From: Streptosporangiaceae bacterium
GTDB taxonomy: Bacteria > Actinomycetota > Actinomycetes > Streptosporangiales > Streptosporangiaceae
Assembly: GCA_030040815.1 (NCBI GenBank)
Contig: JASHSZ010000434.1
Span: forward strand, 1 to 9,775
DNA: 9,775 nucleotides
Direction: 5' to 3'
The translations under genes and the position numbers were made by a program. The notes under the pieces are model-generated. The model searched no databases and was not told the origin of the DNA. It saw only the letters and a list, made by a program, of their open reading frames with translations. Positions 1-6,320 of this stretch are shown piece after piece (position 1 is the first letter of the stretch; the number at the start of each line of letters is the position of its first letter).

Positions 1-2
1 CC

Positions 3-905
3 GGTGCGGGCCACCTGGTCCGCGGCGACAGCGTCGGTCCCGACAGTTTCAGTCCCGACTGCTTCGGCCCCGGGCAGGGCATCGGGAGGCCGACGGCGCC
101 GGATCCGGAGCCGCTGCCAGGGACGGCGTTCGACAGCCACTGCCACCTTGACATGATCGACAAGGCGGTCGGCGAGACACTCGCACGGGCCGCGGCCGCG
201 GGCGTCACGCGGGTCGTGACCGTCGGCGTTGACACCGCGTCGTCACGCTGGGCCGCGAAGTGTGCGGCCACGTTTCCTGCTGTCAGCGCGGCAGTGGCCA
301 TCCACCCGAACGAGACCGCGGCCGCAGCCGGGTCGGCCGGCGGGCGCGACGCCGTCCTGGCCGAGATCGCCCGGCTGGCTGCCCTGCCGCAGGTGCGCGC
401 TGTCGGGGAGACCGGGCTCGACTACTACCGGGACAGCGCGTCGCCGGACCTGCAGCGGGACTGGTTCCGCGCGCACATCGACATCGCCAAGCAGGTGGGC
501 AAGCCGCTGGTGATCCACGACCGGGACGCGCACGCGGATGTGCTCTCGATCCTGGCCGCCGACGGGGCGCCCGGGAACGTCATCTTTCACTGCTTCTCGG
601 GCGACGCGGAACTGGCGGAACGGTGCGCGCGGGCCGGTTACGTGCTCAGCTTCGCCGGGACCGTGACTTTCGGAAACGCCAGGGACCTGCGGACCGCGGC
701 CGCCGTGACGCCTGCCGAACTGCTGCTGGCCGAGACCGACGCGCCGTTCCTGGCGCCGGCGCCGAACCGCGGCAAGGCCAACACACCCGCCCAGGTCGCG
801 CACACCGTGCGCGCCCTCGCGGCGGCCAAGCAGATGGACGTCGCCAAGCTCTGCGCGGTCATCGAAGCCACCGGCGAGCGGGTCTTCGGACCTTGGCCGG
901 CGTGA
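3..905 (+). CDS. tatD: TatD family metal-dependent DNase/hydrolase, 5' end outside window
   Basis: TatD proteins are divalent-metal hydrolases (TIM-barrel amidohydrolase fold) with 3'-5' exonuclease/DNase activity, acting in the cytoplasm. The metal-site motifs are present: F-D-S-H-C-H-L-D encoded at 129-152. Counting the Met at 153 as residue 1, they continue with Glu86 in VGETGLDYY, His122 in VIHDRD, His146 in FHCFSGD and Asp196 in AETDAPF. The C-terminal [18 protein letters not shown] stretch is typical of actinobacterial TatD. The ATG at 153 cannot be the real start, because the HxH metal ligands lie just upstream of it. The frame is open back to base 3 with no ATG, GTG or TTG, so the start is left of the window and the motif is preceded by at least 42 codons, including a Pro-rich PEPLPG linker. 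The stop TGA (903-905) overlaps the GTG of rsmA, so the two are probably translationally coupled. Confidence 0.93.
   Translation, partial: GAGHLVRGDSVGPDSFSPDCFGPGQGIGRPTAPDPEPLPGTAFDSHCHLDMIDKAVGETLARAAAAGVTRVVTVGVDTASSRWAAKCAATFPAVSAAVAIHPNETAAAAGSAGGRDAVLAEIARLAALPQVRAVGETGLDYYRDSASPDLQRDWFRAHIDIAKQVGKPLVIHDRDAHADVLSILAADGAPGNVIFHCFSGDAELAERCARAGYVLSFAGTVTFGNARDLRTAAAVTPAELLLAETDAPFLAPAPNRGKANTPAQVAHTVRALAAAKQMDVAKLCAVIEATGERVFGPWPA
34..78 (+). repeat. 15-bp imperfect tandem repeat in the tatD 5' extension
   Basis: Two 15-bp units (34-48 and 49-63) match at 12 of 15 bases, and a decayed third follows (64-78). The length is a multiple of three, so in the tatD frame it reads as the pentapeptides [15 protein letters not shown]. 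In frame 1 it reads as [15 protein letters not shown], which looks more like an ordinary Ala/Pro/Ser/Thr linker. Frame 1 stops at TGA 154-156, so this could be the tail of an upstream gene that overlaps tatD. The window edge prevents a decision. Confidence 0.5.
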
Positions 906-1822
906 CGCCGCTGCCCGCGGCCAGCCTGCTCGGCCCGAGCGAGATCAGGGAGCTCGCTGCCCGGCTGGGCGTCCAGCCGTCGAAGCGGCTCGGGCAGAAC
1001 TTTGTCGTCGACGCCGGCACGGTCACTCGGATCGCCGCCATGGCCGGCCTGCGGCCCGACGACGTGGTGCTGGAGGTCGGGCCCGGGCTAGGATCCCTGA
1101 CCCTGCCGCTGCTGGCGGCCGCCCGCCGGGTCGTGGCGGTGGAAGCGGACCCGGTGCTGGCCGCCGCGTTGCCGACGACCGTCGAGGGGCGGGCGCCGCA
1201 GCTCGCTGGCAGACTCGAGGTCGTGACGGCGGACGCGGCCAAGGTCGGATCCCTGCCCGGCGAGCTGCCGACCGTGCTGGTGGCCAACCTGCCGTACAAC
1301 GTCTCGGTACCCGTCGTGCTGCATCTGCTCGCGACGGTCCCGACGCTGCGCGGCGGGCTGGTCATGGTCCAGGCCGAGGTGGCCGACCGGATGTGCGCGC
1401 CGCCCGGCAGCCGCGTGTACGGCGTGCCGTCGGCGAAGCTGGCCTGGTTCGCGGCCGCCCGCCGCGTCGGCTCGGTGCGCCGGGCGGTGTTCTGGCCGGT
1501 GCCGCGCGTGGACTCTGGCCTGGTCCAGCTCGTCCGGCACCCGGCAGAGGTCGCGACGCGGCTGCGCGACGGAGCTGGCCAGGCGGAGACGTTCGCGGTG
1601 ATCGACGCAGCGTTCTCGCAGCGCCGCAAGACGCTCCGGTCGGCGCTGGCGAGCTGGGCAGGCTCGCCGGCCATGGCCGCCGCGCTGCTGCACGCCGCCG
1701 GTGTCGATCCAGCGCTGCGCGGCGAGGCGCTGGGCATCGCAGACTTCGCCAGGATCGCCGCCGCATCTCGGCGAACCGGAGCGGGGCCGGCTGCCGACGG
1801 CCCCGCTCGCACGAGCGGCTAG
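902..1822 (+). CDS. rsmA: 16S rRNA (adenine(1518)-N(6)/adenine(1519)-N(6))-dimethyltransferase RsmA (KsgA)
   Basis: RsmA (KsgA) uses S-adenosylmethionine to dimethylate two adjacent adenines in the 3' hairpin of 16S rRNA, a late step in small-subunit assembly; loss gives kasugamycin resistance. The product has 306 residues, a normal length. Motifs in order: GQNF near residue 31, SAM-binding [10 protein letters not shown] at 58-67, acidic Glu81 closing motif II, Asp111 after VVTA, catalytic NLPYN at 129-133, [12 protein letters not shown] at 197-208, and FSQRRKTLR at 238-246 in the C-terminal rRNA-binding domain. I chose the GTG at 902 because it gives the family's usual N-terminus ([17 protein letters not shown]) and overlaps the tatD stop in a GTGA. 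There is no strong Shine-Dalgarno, consistent with coupling to tatD. The open frame upstream to 260 is a shadow of tatD. Confidence 0.96.
   Translation: MTPLPAASLLGPSEIRELAARLGVQPSKRLGQNFVVDAGTVTRIAAMAGLRPDDVVLEVGPGLGSLTLPLLAAARRVVAVEADPVLAAALPTTVEGRAPQLAGRLEVVTADAAKVGSLPGELPTVLVANLPYNVSVPVVLHLLATVPTLRGGLVMVQAEVADRMCAPPGSRVYGVPSAKLAWFAAARRVGSVRRAVFWPVPRVDSGLVQLVRHPAEVATRLRDGAGQAETFAVIDAAFSQRRKTLRSALASWAGSPAMAAALLHAAGVDPALRGEALGIADFARIAAASRRTGAGPAADGPARTSG
1779..1808 (+). terminator. GC-rich perfect hairpin at the 3' end of rsmA
   Basis: Bases 1779-1789 (GAGCGGGGCCG) pair perfectly with 1798-1808 (CGGCCCCGCTC): 11 base pairs around an 8-base loop. The hairpin is inside the last codons of rsmA, 12 bases before the stop codon ends, and no T-run follows. 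It could be an actinobacterial non-canonical terminator or an mRNA 3' stabiliser. It could also be chance, since the coding sequence is very GC-rich. Confidence 0.35.
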
Positions 1823-1868
1823 ACCGCCCGGCCCCCGATCACCTGGGCTGGCCGTTCGCCCCGGCCGA

Positions 1869-1942
1869 GATCGGTGGGCCCTGCCCCTCTGGGTCCGCGC
1901 AAGGGGACCTTCGCCTCCTGCGGACCTGGGGCCCATCTGATC
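1869..1942 (+). promoter_or_regulatory. Nested inverted repeat in the leader of the esterase-synthase-permease cassette
   Basis: This element fills more than half of the 136-bp gap between rsmA and the esterase gene. Outer arm 1869-1881 (GATCGGTGGGCCC) pairs with 1929-1942 (GGGCCCATCTGATC) through 13 pairs, including one G-U and one bulged T at 1936. Inside it, 1892-1898 (GGTCCGC) pairs perfectly with 1920-1926 (GCGGACC), and the centre has a small AAGG/CCTT hairpin (1901-1911). GGTCC at 1892-1896 can also pair with GGACC at 1905-1909, so two exclusive folds exist. The element ends 8 bases before the GGGAGAG ribosome binding site. It could be a terminator or attenuator, a translational switch, or a copy of a dispersed intergenic palindrome. 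I see no clear promoter in the gap; TACTAG at 1943-1948 misses the final T of TANNNT. Confidence 0.6.
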
Positions 1943-1949
1943 TACTAGC

Positions 1950-1956
1950 GGGAGAG
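1950..1956 (+). promoter_or_regulatory. Ribosome binding site for the esterase gene
   Basis: GGGAGAG lies immediately before the ATG at 1959, with 4 bases between GGAG and the start. This is the clearest Shine-Dalgarno in the window and supports that ATG over the in-frame TTG at 1971. The spacing is a little short. Confidence 0.6.
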
Positions 1957-1958
1957 CC

Positions 1959-3020
1959 ATGGGATCGGGGTTGCGAACTGAAACCGACACGAACCGGACG
2001 GGGTCGGCGCAGCGCTGGCTGGGACGGCGCCGGAGTTTTACCTGGCTAACCACCGCCTGGCGGCGGCCGCTCAGTGTTGCAGTAATAGCGCTGCTCTGTC
2101 TGGGGCTGTCTGGCGTGGGCGCTCTGGGCGTCGTGCGCTATGTGTCGACCTACTGGCTGTATCGGGGCTTTCCCCCGCCTAATCTCGCTGGCAGCATCCT
2201 TGTGCGCCGCCACGGTGTCGTCCGGCGTGTTGCGGTGACCCCCGTGTCCGTGCGACAGATTACGGTCACCACTCGCGCGCTCGGGGGATACCCGGATCCC
2301 GTGGACGTGGTGCTGCCGCCTGGGTACTCGGCTCATCCGGCCCGCCGTTATCCCGTGCTCTACCTGCTGGAGGGGAGTCCCGGCTACCCGTCTAACTTCC
2401 TGACGGTCGGCCAGCTGGGGGCGGTGGAGTCCGAGCTCGTGGCGGCGGGCCAGATGCAGCCGCTGATCCTGGTGATGCCCGCCGGCGGTCGGTCGTTCTT
2501 TGCCGACGAGGAGTGGGTGAACGGCGTCGAGCCAGGCAACGCCTGGGAGACGTTCGTCGCCAGCGACCTGGTCAGAGTGATCGATGCGCGGTACCGGACG
2601 ATCGCTACCGGCGCGTCGCGCGGGCTCGGCGGGCTGTCCGAGGGCGGCTACGGTGCGCTGAACATCGGCTTGCATCACCCCGGCGAGTTCCGGCTGCTGG
2701 AGAGCTGGTCCGGCTACATGCGCGCGTTCGCCTATCTCGGGATCTTTGATCACAATCGGCGGCTGATGAGTTACAACAGCCCGGCCGACACGGTCCCGGC
2801 GGTAGCGCCACAACTACGGGCGAACGGCGCGTACATCTGGTTCTACAGCGGCACGCAGGACACCCTGAAGCCGCAGAACATCGCGTTCAGCGCTGAACTG
2901 ACGGCGCTGGGCGTCCCGCACACCTTCTTCACCTGGCCGGGAACGCACAACTGGGCGATGTGGCGGGCGCTGGCGCCTAGGGCGCTGATCACGGCATCGG
3001 AGCACCTCAGCCATGGCTAG
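1959..3020 (+). CDS. Membrane-anchored alpha/beta-hydrolase (putative esterase, esterase D/antigen 85-like)
   Basis: This 353-residue serine hydrolase resembles the putative-esterase family that includes esterase D and the mycobacterial antigen 85 proteins. A basic N-terminus (residues 23-36, many Arg) precedes one membrane segment at about 37-60, so the catalytic domain (about 95-353) should face outside. A candidate triad is visible: Ser227 in the elbow GLSEGGYG, Asp301 in SGTQD and His330 in GTHNW. The core also has VVLPPGY, YPVLYLLEGSPGY and LVMPAGG. The next gene starts inside its last codons (ATGGCTAG, 3013-3020), so it is co-translated with the MprF-like synthase. By family precedent (PA0919 next to PA0920 in Pseudomonas aeruginosa), a hydrolase beside an aminoacyl-lipid synthase may remove the amino acid from the lipid. 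Mycolyl- or other acyl-esterase activity remains possible. Substrate is not determinable here. Confidence 0.85.
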   Translation: MGSGLRTETDTNRTGSAQRWLGRRRSFTWLTTAWRRPLSVAVIALLCLGLSGVGALGVVRYVSTYWLYRGFPPPNLAGSILVRRHGVVRRVAVTPVSVRQITVTTRALGGYPDPVDVVLPPGYSAHPARRYPVLYLLEGSPGYPSNFLTVGQLGAVESELVAAGQMQPLILVMPAGGRSFFADEEWVNGVEPGNAWETFVASDLVRVIDARYRTIATGASRGLGGLSEGGYGALNIGLHHPGEFRLLESWSGYMRAFAYLGIFDHNRRLMSYNSPADTVPAVAPQLRANGAYIWFYSGTQDTLKPQNIAFSAELTALGVPHTFFTWPGTHNWAMWRALAPRALITASEHLSHG

Positions 3021-5301
3021 CCGGTCGCGTCCCTCGCTGGCCACCGCGGCGCGGCTGCCGGTGCTCGGCGCGGCGATCATCGTCATCACGACGCTGACCA
3101 CAGGCTGGCTGTACTGGGCGCGCGCGGCCGTGGCCGCCTGGCCCGGACCCATGGTGCGGCAGGTGCTACCGCTCGACGCGATGGCCGGCCACGACCGGAT
3201 CCCGCTGATCGTCTGCATCCTGGGCTTCGGCCTCGCCGGACTGCTGCTCGGGCTCGTGGCGCGCGCGCTCGGACTGGGTCGGCTGACGGCCGGCCTGAGC
3301 CTGGCCATAGGGGTCGGCTGCTGGCTGTTCCTGGTGGACGCCCTGTGCCTGTTCATCGTGCTGCAGGAACCGCTCTCGGCGGTGCTCCGCGCCACGGTCG
3401 GGTTGCAGCCGATCTATCTCGCCGCCGTGCTGGCCGGCTGCTGCGGCGCGCTGCTCGGCCGGATCGGGTCAGGCGCGCGCCCCGTCGGTACCGCCACGCT
3501 CCTTGCGTGGCTGGTAGCCATCGGCGGGCTGGTCGACCTGGTTTCCGCGGTCGTCCCTCGCCCTGACGTGGCGCTGGGCGCCATCGAGCGGTTCGGGCCG
3601 GGTGTCGTGTACCCGGCCGTGCACGCCCTTGTTGTCCCAGTGGGAGCGCTGCTGCTGATCTCCTCTCGCGGGCTGGCCAGGCAGAGCAAGCGCGCGTGGC
3701 AGCTCTCCGTCGCCCTGCTCGGCGTGTCCGTCGTGCTGCACTTGCTCCTCGGCCGCAATCACGCGACTGCCATCGCTACGGCTCTGATCGCTGTCGTGCT
3801 GGTCGCCAGGCGTCAGGACTTCCCGTTCAGCGGCGACCCAGGCTCGCGACCGTCTGCGTTGCTGCGACTGGCCGCCATGCTGGCGCTCGCGGTGGTTTAC
3901 GGCGTGACAGCGGTCATCTCATACCAGATCGCCGCGTACGTGTCTGTCAGCCTGCCAGCCGCGCTATCGGACACAGCACGGGCGCTGGTTGGCATGCATC
4001 CGGTCCACGAGGGGTACCTCCCGCATGACTTCTCCCGCTGGTTCCCAGTTCCCGTGCTGTCCATCGAGGCCATCGGGCTCATCTGGGCGGCCGACGTGTG
4101 GCTACGGCCGTGGCGCCAGCGCCTGTTCTCCGACGCCGCCCGACGCGAGCGGGCTACCACGATAGTGCGGAAGTGGGGCGGCGACACGCTCGCGCCGTTC
4201 GCGCTGCGGGCGGACAAGGAGTGGTTCATCCACGGCCAGACGCTGATCGCCTACCGGGTCGTGCGCGGCGTCGCGGTGGTGAGCGGCGATCCGATCGGGC
4301 CGGCGGAGGAGGCTGGTCCCGCCCTCGACGACTTCTTCGCTCACGCCCATGCCCGAGGCTGGCATGTCGCCGTGCTCGGCGCGTCTGACCGGCGGCTGCA
4401 GATCTACCAGGAGCGTGGCCTGCGGCCGCACTATCACGGCGACGAGGCCGTCATCGACGTTGCCGCTTTCTCGCTCGACGGCCGGCGCATGCGCACGGTC
4501 AGGCAGGCCGTGCATCGCCTCGAGCGGCGCGGATACACAGCCGAGGCGGTAACCGCCAGGGACATCTCGCCATCGCTGCGCGGCGAGCTGGCGGCCATCG
4601 ACGCGGCCTGGCTGCGGGGCAGGGTACGGAAGGGCTTCGCGATGGAGCTCGACAGCCTGTTCCGCCTAGCTGGCGGCGACGCGGTCTTCCTGATTGGCCG
4701 CGACCCGGACGGCCGAGTTGCGGGTTGCCTGCACATGGCCGTCTGCGCTCCGAGCGGGTCGCTGTCGCTGTCCTCCATGCCCCGCCGCGCGGACACGCCG
4801 AACGGATTCAGCGCGTGGCTAATCGTCAACGCGGTGACATGGGCAAAGGACAACGGCTTTGATCATGTCTCGCTAAACTTCGCGCCGTTCGCGGCGCTGA
4901 TGTCCGCCGAGACGGCGTTGTCCTCGGCGCAGCGCCTCGAGCGCAGCGCGCTGCTCACGCTGAAGCGCGCTCTGGCGCTGCAACTCGACAACCTGGTGCG
5001 CTTTGACAAGCAGTTCTGCCCGCGCTGGCAGGCCCGGTATGTGGTCGTCGAGCGGCGGAGCGACCTGCCGCGAGTCGTGCTCGCCGCTATGGCCGCCGAA
5101 GGCTACCTGCCGCACGCCGATCTCGTCCGCGGTGCTGACTGGGTACCGCGAGGCGGCGACGCAGACGAGGAGCCAGCTGGGACCGGCCGGGACTCGGCAT
5201 CCGCGGCTGCCGGTGACCCAGGCCGATCCGAGGCCGAACGTGCTCGAAGCGCGCCGCCTGCGGCGTCGGCGGCCGCCCGACCTGCGACCCCTGGACGATG
5301 A
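3013..5301 (+). CDS. MprF-like phosphatidylglycerol lysyltransferase-domain (DUF2156) membrane protein, probable aminoacyl-lipid synthase
   Basis: Members of this family move an amino acid from aminoacyl-tRNA onto a membrane lipid, usually phosphatidylglycerol, lowering negative surface charge. The 762-residue protein has about ten membrane segments (roughly 16-36, 63-85, 92-117, 131-150, 159-180, 196-217, 228-247, 250-265, 284-310, 348-365). The GNAT-like synthase domain follows at about 385-700. Typical signatures are FALRADKEWFIHG (396-408), YRVVRGVAVVSGDPIGP (414-430), VRQAVHRLERRGY (496-508), PNGFSAWLIVNAV (596-608), VSLNFAPF (619-626) and KQFCPRWQARYVV (666-678). No lysyl-tRNA synthetase domain is attached, unlike mycobacterial LysX. 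The amino acid and lipid cannot be told from sequence. The last 50 or so residues are a low-complexity Ala/Pro/Arg tail beyond the domain, ending in the ATGA overlap with the permease gene. The start has GGAG at 2999-3002. Confidence 0.85.
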   Translation: MASRSRPSLATAARLPVLGAAIIVITTLTTGWLYWARAAVAAWPGPMVRQVLPLDAMAGHDRIPLIVCILGFGLAGLLLGLVARALGLGRLTAGLSLAIGVGCWLFLVDALCLFIVLQEPLSAVLRATVGLQPIYLAAVLAGCCGALLGRIGSGARPVGTATLLAWLVAIGGLVDLVSAVVPRPDVALGAIERFGPGVVYPAVHALVVPVGALLLISSRGLARQSKRAWQLSVALLGVSVVLHLLLGRNHATAIATALIAVVLVARRQDFPFSGDPGSRPSALLRLAAMLALAVVYGVTAVISYQIAAYVSVSLPAALSDTARALVGMHPVHEGYLPHDFSRWFPVPVLSIEAIGLIWAADVWLRPWRQRLFSDAARRERATTIVRKWGGDTLAPFALRADKEWFIHGQTLIAYRVVRGVAVVSGDPIGPAEEAGPALDDFFAHAHARGWHVAVLGASDRRLQIYQERGLRPHYHGDEAVIDVAAFSLDGRRMRTVRQAVHRLERRGYTAEAVTARDISPSLRGELAAIDAAWLRGRVRKGFAMELDSLFRLAGGDAVFLIGRDPDGRVAGCLHMAVCAPSGSLSLSSMPRRADTPNGFSAWLIVNAVTWAKDNGFDHVSLNFAPFAALMSAETALSSAQRLERSALLTLKRALALQLDNLVRFDKQFCPRWQARYVVVERRSDLPRVVLAAMAAEGYLPHADLVRGADWVPRGGDADEEPAGTGRDSASAAAGDPGRSEAERARSAPPAASAAARPATPGR

Positions 5302-6224
5302 TGCTCGCAGTCGGCCTGCTGCTGGCGCTGCTTTCGACGGCGGCGCTGAATTGGGGTTTCTACGGTCAGCACGCCGCCGCCGGCAGCCTGCCCGCGCTGA
5401 CTGTTCGGCATCCGGTAGCCTCCCTCGCCGCGTTGTTCACCAGTCGCCGGTGGGTGACTGGCTTCGGTGTAGGCCTGGCCGGCTGGGGGTTGTACATCGT
5501 CGCGCTTGACCTGGCGCCGCTGTCGCTGGTCCAGGCCACGTCGGCTGGCGGTGTCGGGCTCCTCGCGCTGCTGGTCCGCGCGGGCGGCGTCCGCCTGTCC
5601 ATCGCTGAGCGGGTTGCCGTGGCGCTCTCAATAGGCGGCCTGCTGCTGCTTGGTCTGTCGCTGCCAGCCGGTACCGCACACGCAGTCCGGATCGACTGGA
5701 CCCTGCCGCTGGCCTGGGTGCTCGTATCACTGCTCGCAGCCGGAGTCGCTGCCGTCGGCGCGGCGCGCGTGCTGCGGCCTGGGGCTGGCTTGGCGGTCGC
5801 GGCCGGCCTGCTTTACGCCGCGGGAGATGTCGCCACCAAGGCGGCAGTCGGTGGCGTCAGGCCGGTGTTCGTTTTTGCCGTCCTGCTGCCGCTCAGCCAC
5901 GGCCTGGCCTTCGTGTCGCTGCAGCTGGCATTCCAGCGTGGCAGCGCGCTGGCGACCGCCGGGGTGTCCACCCTACTGACCAATCTGCTGCCTATCGTGG
6001 CCGGCCTCGTTGTTTTTCACGAGCACGTGCCGAGCGGCGTGCCGGGTGTGCTGCGCGCTCTCGGCTTCGTCGGCGCAGTGCTAGGAGCCGCTCTGCTCGC
6101 TGGCATGGCGCACCGGAGCGAGGCGGGCAGCTCCAGCGCGGATGACTCCGACCGGGACAGCACGAGTGACTCCGATCCGGACACCGCGAATGGCAGGACG
6201 ACTGAACGCGAGCAGCTTCGCTGA
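5298..6224 (+). CDS. DMT superfamily (EamA-like) multi-pass membrane transporter
   Basis: This 308-residue, very hydrophobic protein has about nine predicted membrane segments in two halves (first at 1-19 and 53-122, second at 135-270), the pattern of drug/metabolite transporter permeases. Recognisable pieces are LDLAPLSLVQATSAGGVGLLALL near 70-92 and GSALATAGVSTLLTNLLPIVAGLVVFHE near 215-241, matching the end of each EamA-type half. A hydrophilic acidic tail (271-308), rich in Asp and Ser, follows the last segment. The ATG overlaps the synthase stop (ATGA, 5298-5301), so it is the third gene of one operon. DMT members export metabolites or drugs, and some (ArnE/ArnF) move modified lipid carriers across the membrane. 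A lipid-related role is inferred only from context. The second ATG at 5301 is also a possible start. Confidence 0.8.
   Translation: MMLAVGLLLALLSTAALNWGFYGQHAAAGSLPALTVRHPVASLAALFTSRRWVTGFGVGLAGWGLYIVALDLAPLSLVQATSAGGVGLLALLVRAGGVRLSIAERVAVALSIGGLLLLGLSLPAGTAHAVRIDWTLPLAWVLVSLLAAGVAAVGAARVLRPGAGLAVAAGLLYAAGDVATKAAVGGVRPVFVFAVLLPLSHGLAFVSLQLAFQRGSALATAGVSTLLTNLLPIVAGLVVFHEHVPSGVPGVLRALGFVGAVLGAALLAGMAHRSEAGSSSADDSDRDSTSDSDPDTANGRTTEREQLR
6144..6191 (+). repeat. 24-bp tandem duplication encoding the acidic tail of the permease
   Basis: Units 6144-6167 and 6168-6191 match at 19 of 24 bases and encode DSDRDSTS followed by DSDPDTAN. The repeat is in frame and lies in the hydrophilic C-terminal tail, so its copy number could change without breaking the transporter core. 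Confidence 0.65.
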
Positions 6225-6231
6225 CCGACCG

Positions 6232-6296
6232 GGACGGGCGCCAGGCTCAGCGGCAAGGACGCCGCAGTTACCGGAGTCGGTGGCCAGCCTGCGTCC
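6232..6296 (+). terminator. Bulged hairpin between the permease gene and ispE
   Basis: GGACG (6232-6236) and CAGGCT (6242-6247) pair with CGTCC (6292-6296) and AGCCTG (6286-6291): 11 pairs with a 5-base bulge on the left arm and a long loop. It sits just past the permease stop and just before the ispE -10 box, where the cassette transcript might end. There is no T-run, so this is a weak call. Confidence 0.3.
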
Positions 6297-6299
6297 GGC

Positions 6300-6305
6300 T
6301 ACGAT
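6300..6305 (+). promoter_or_regulatory. -10 box for ispE-ABC-F (TACGAT)
   Basis: TACGAT fits the actinobacterial -10 pattern TANNNT and lies 9 bases before the GTG start of ispE. No convincing -35 box is seen 17-18 bases upstream. No Shine-Dalgarno fits between it and the start, so the transcript would be leaderless or nearly so. This would give ispE expression independent of the upstream cassette. Confidence 0.5.
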
Positions 6306-6320
6306 CATGATGTCGTGATC
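6303..6320 (+). promoter_or_regulatory. Imperfect palindrome over the ispE start codon
   Basis: GATCATGA (6303-6310) and TCGTGATC (6313-6320) are inverted copies with one mismatch around a 2-base centre. The palindrome overlaps the -10 box and the GTG start. It could be an operator, a small start-site hairpin or coincidence. Confidence 0.3.

Noticed and set aside
153..155. ATG as the start of tatD
   Set aside because: It excludes the FDSHCHLD metal-binding motif encoded immediately upstream.
260..901. In-frame upstream extension of rsmA
   Set aside because: It reads as Arg/Gly-rich noise across tatD. The family N-terminus begins at the GTG at 902.
859..1812. Minus-strand open frame of 317 codons opposite rsmA
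   Set aside because: It is low-complexity Ala/Ser/Thr/Arg sequence, and the plus strand holds a complete RsmA with all motifs.
1869..1942. T-box or other named riboswitch
   Set aside because: No T-box antiterminator motif or other recognisable riboswitch core is present; only paired arms can be shown.
2025..2070. Possible twin-arginine signal in the esterase (Arg-Arg-Ser-Phe near residues 24-27)
   Set aside because: The hydrophobic stretch starts about ten residues later and is separated by another Arg pair and a Trp. A simple signal anchor fits better.
3013..5301. LysX-type fusion with lysyl-tRNA synthetase
   Set aside because: The protein ends in a low-complexity tail after the DUF2156 domain, with no class II synthetase motifs.
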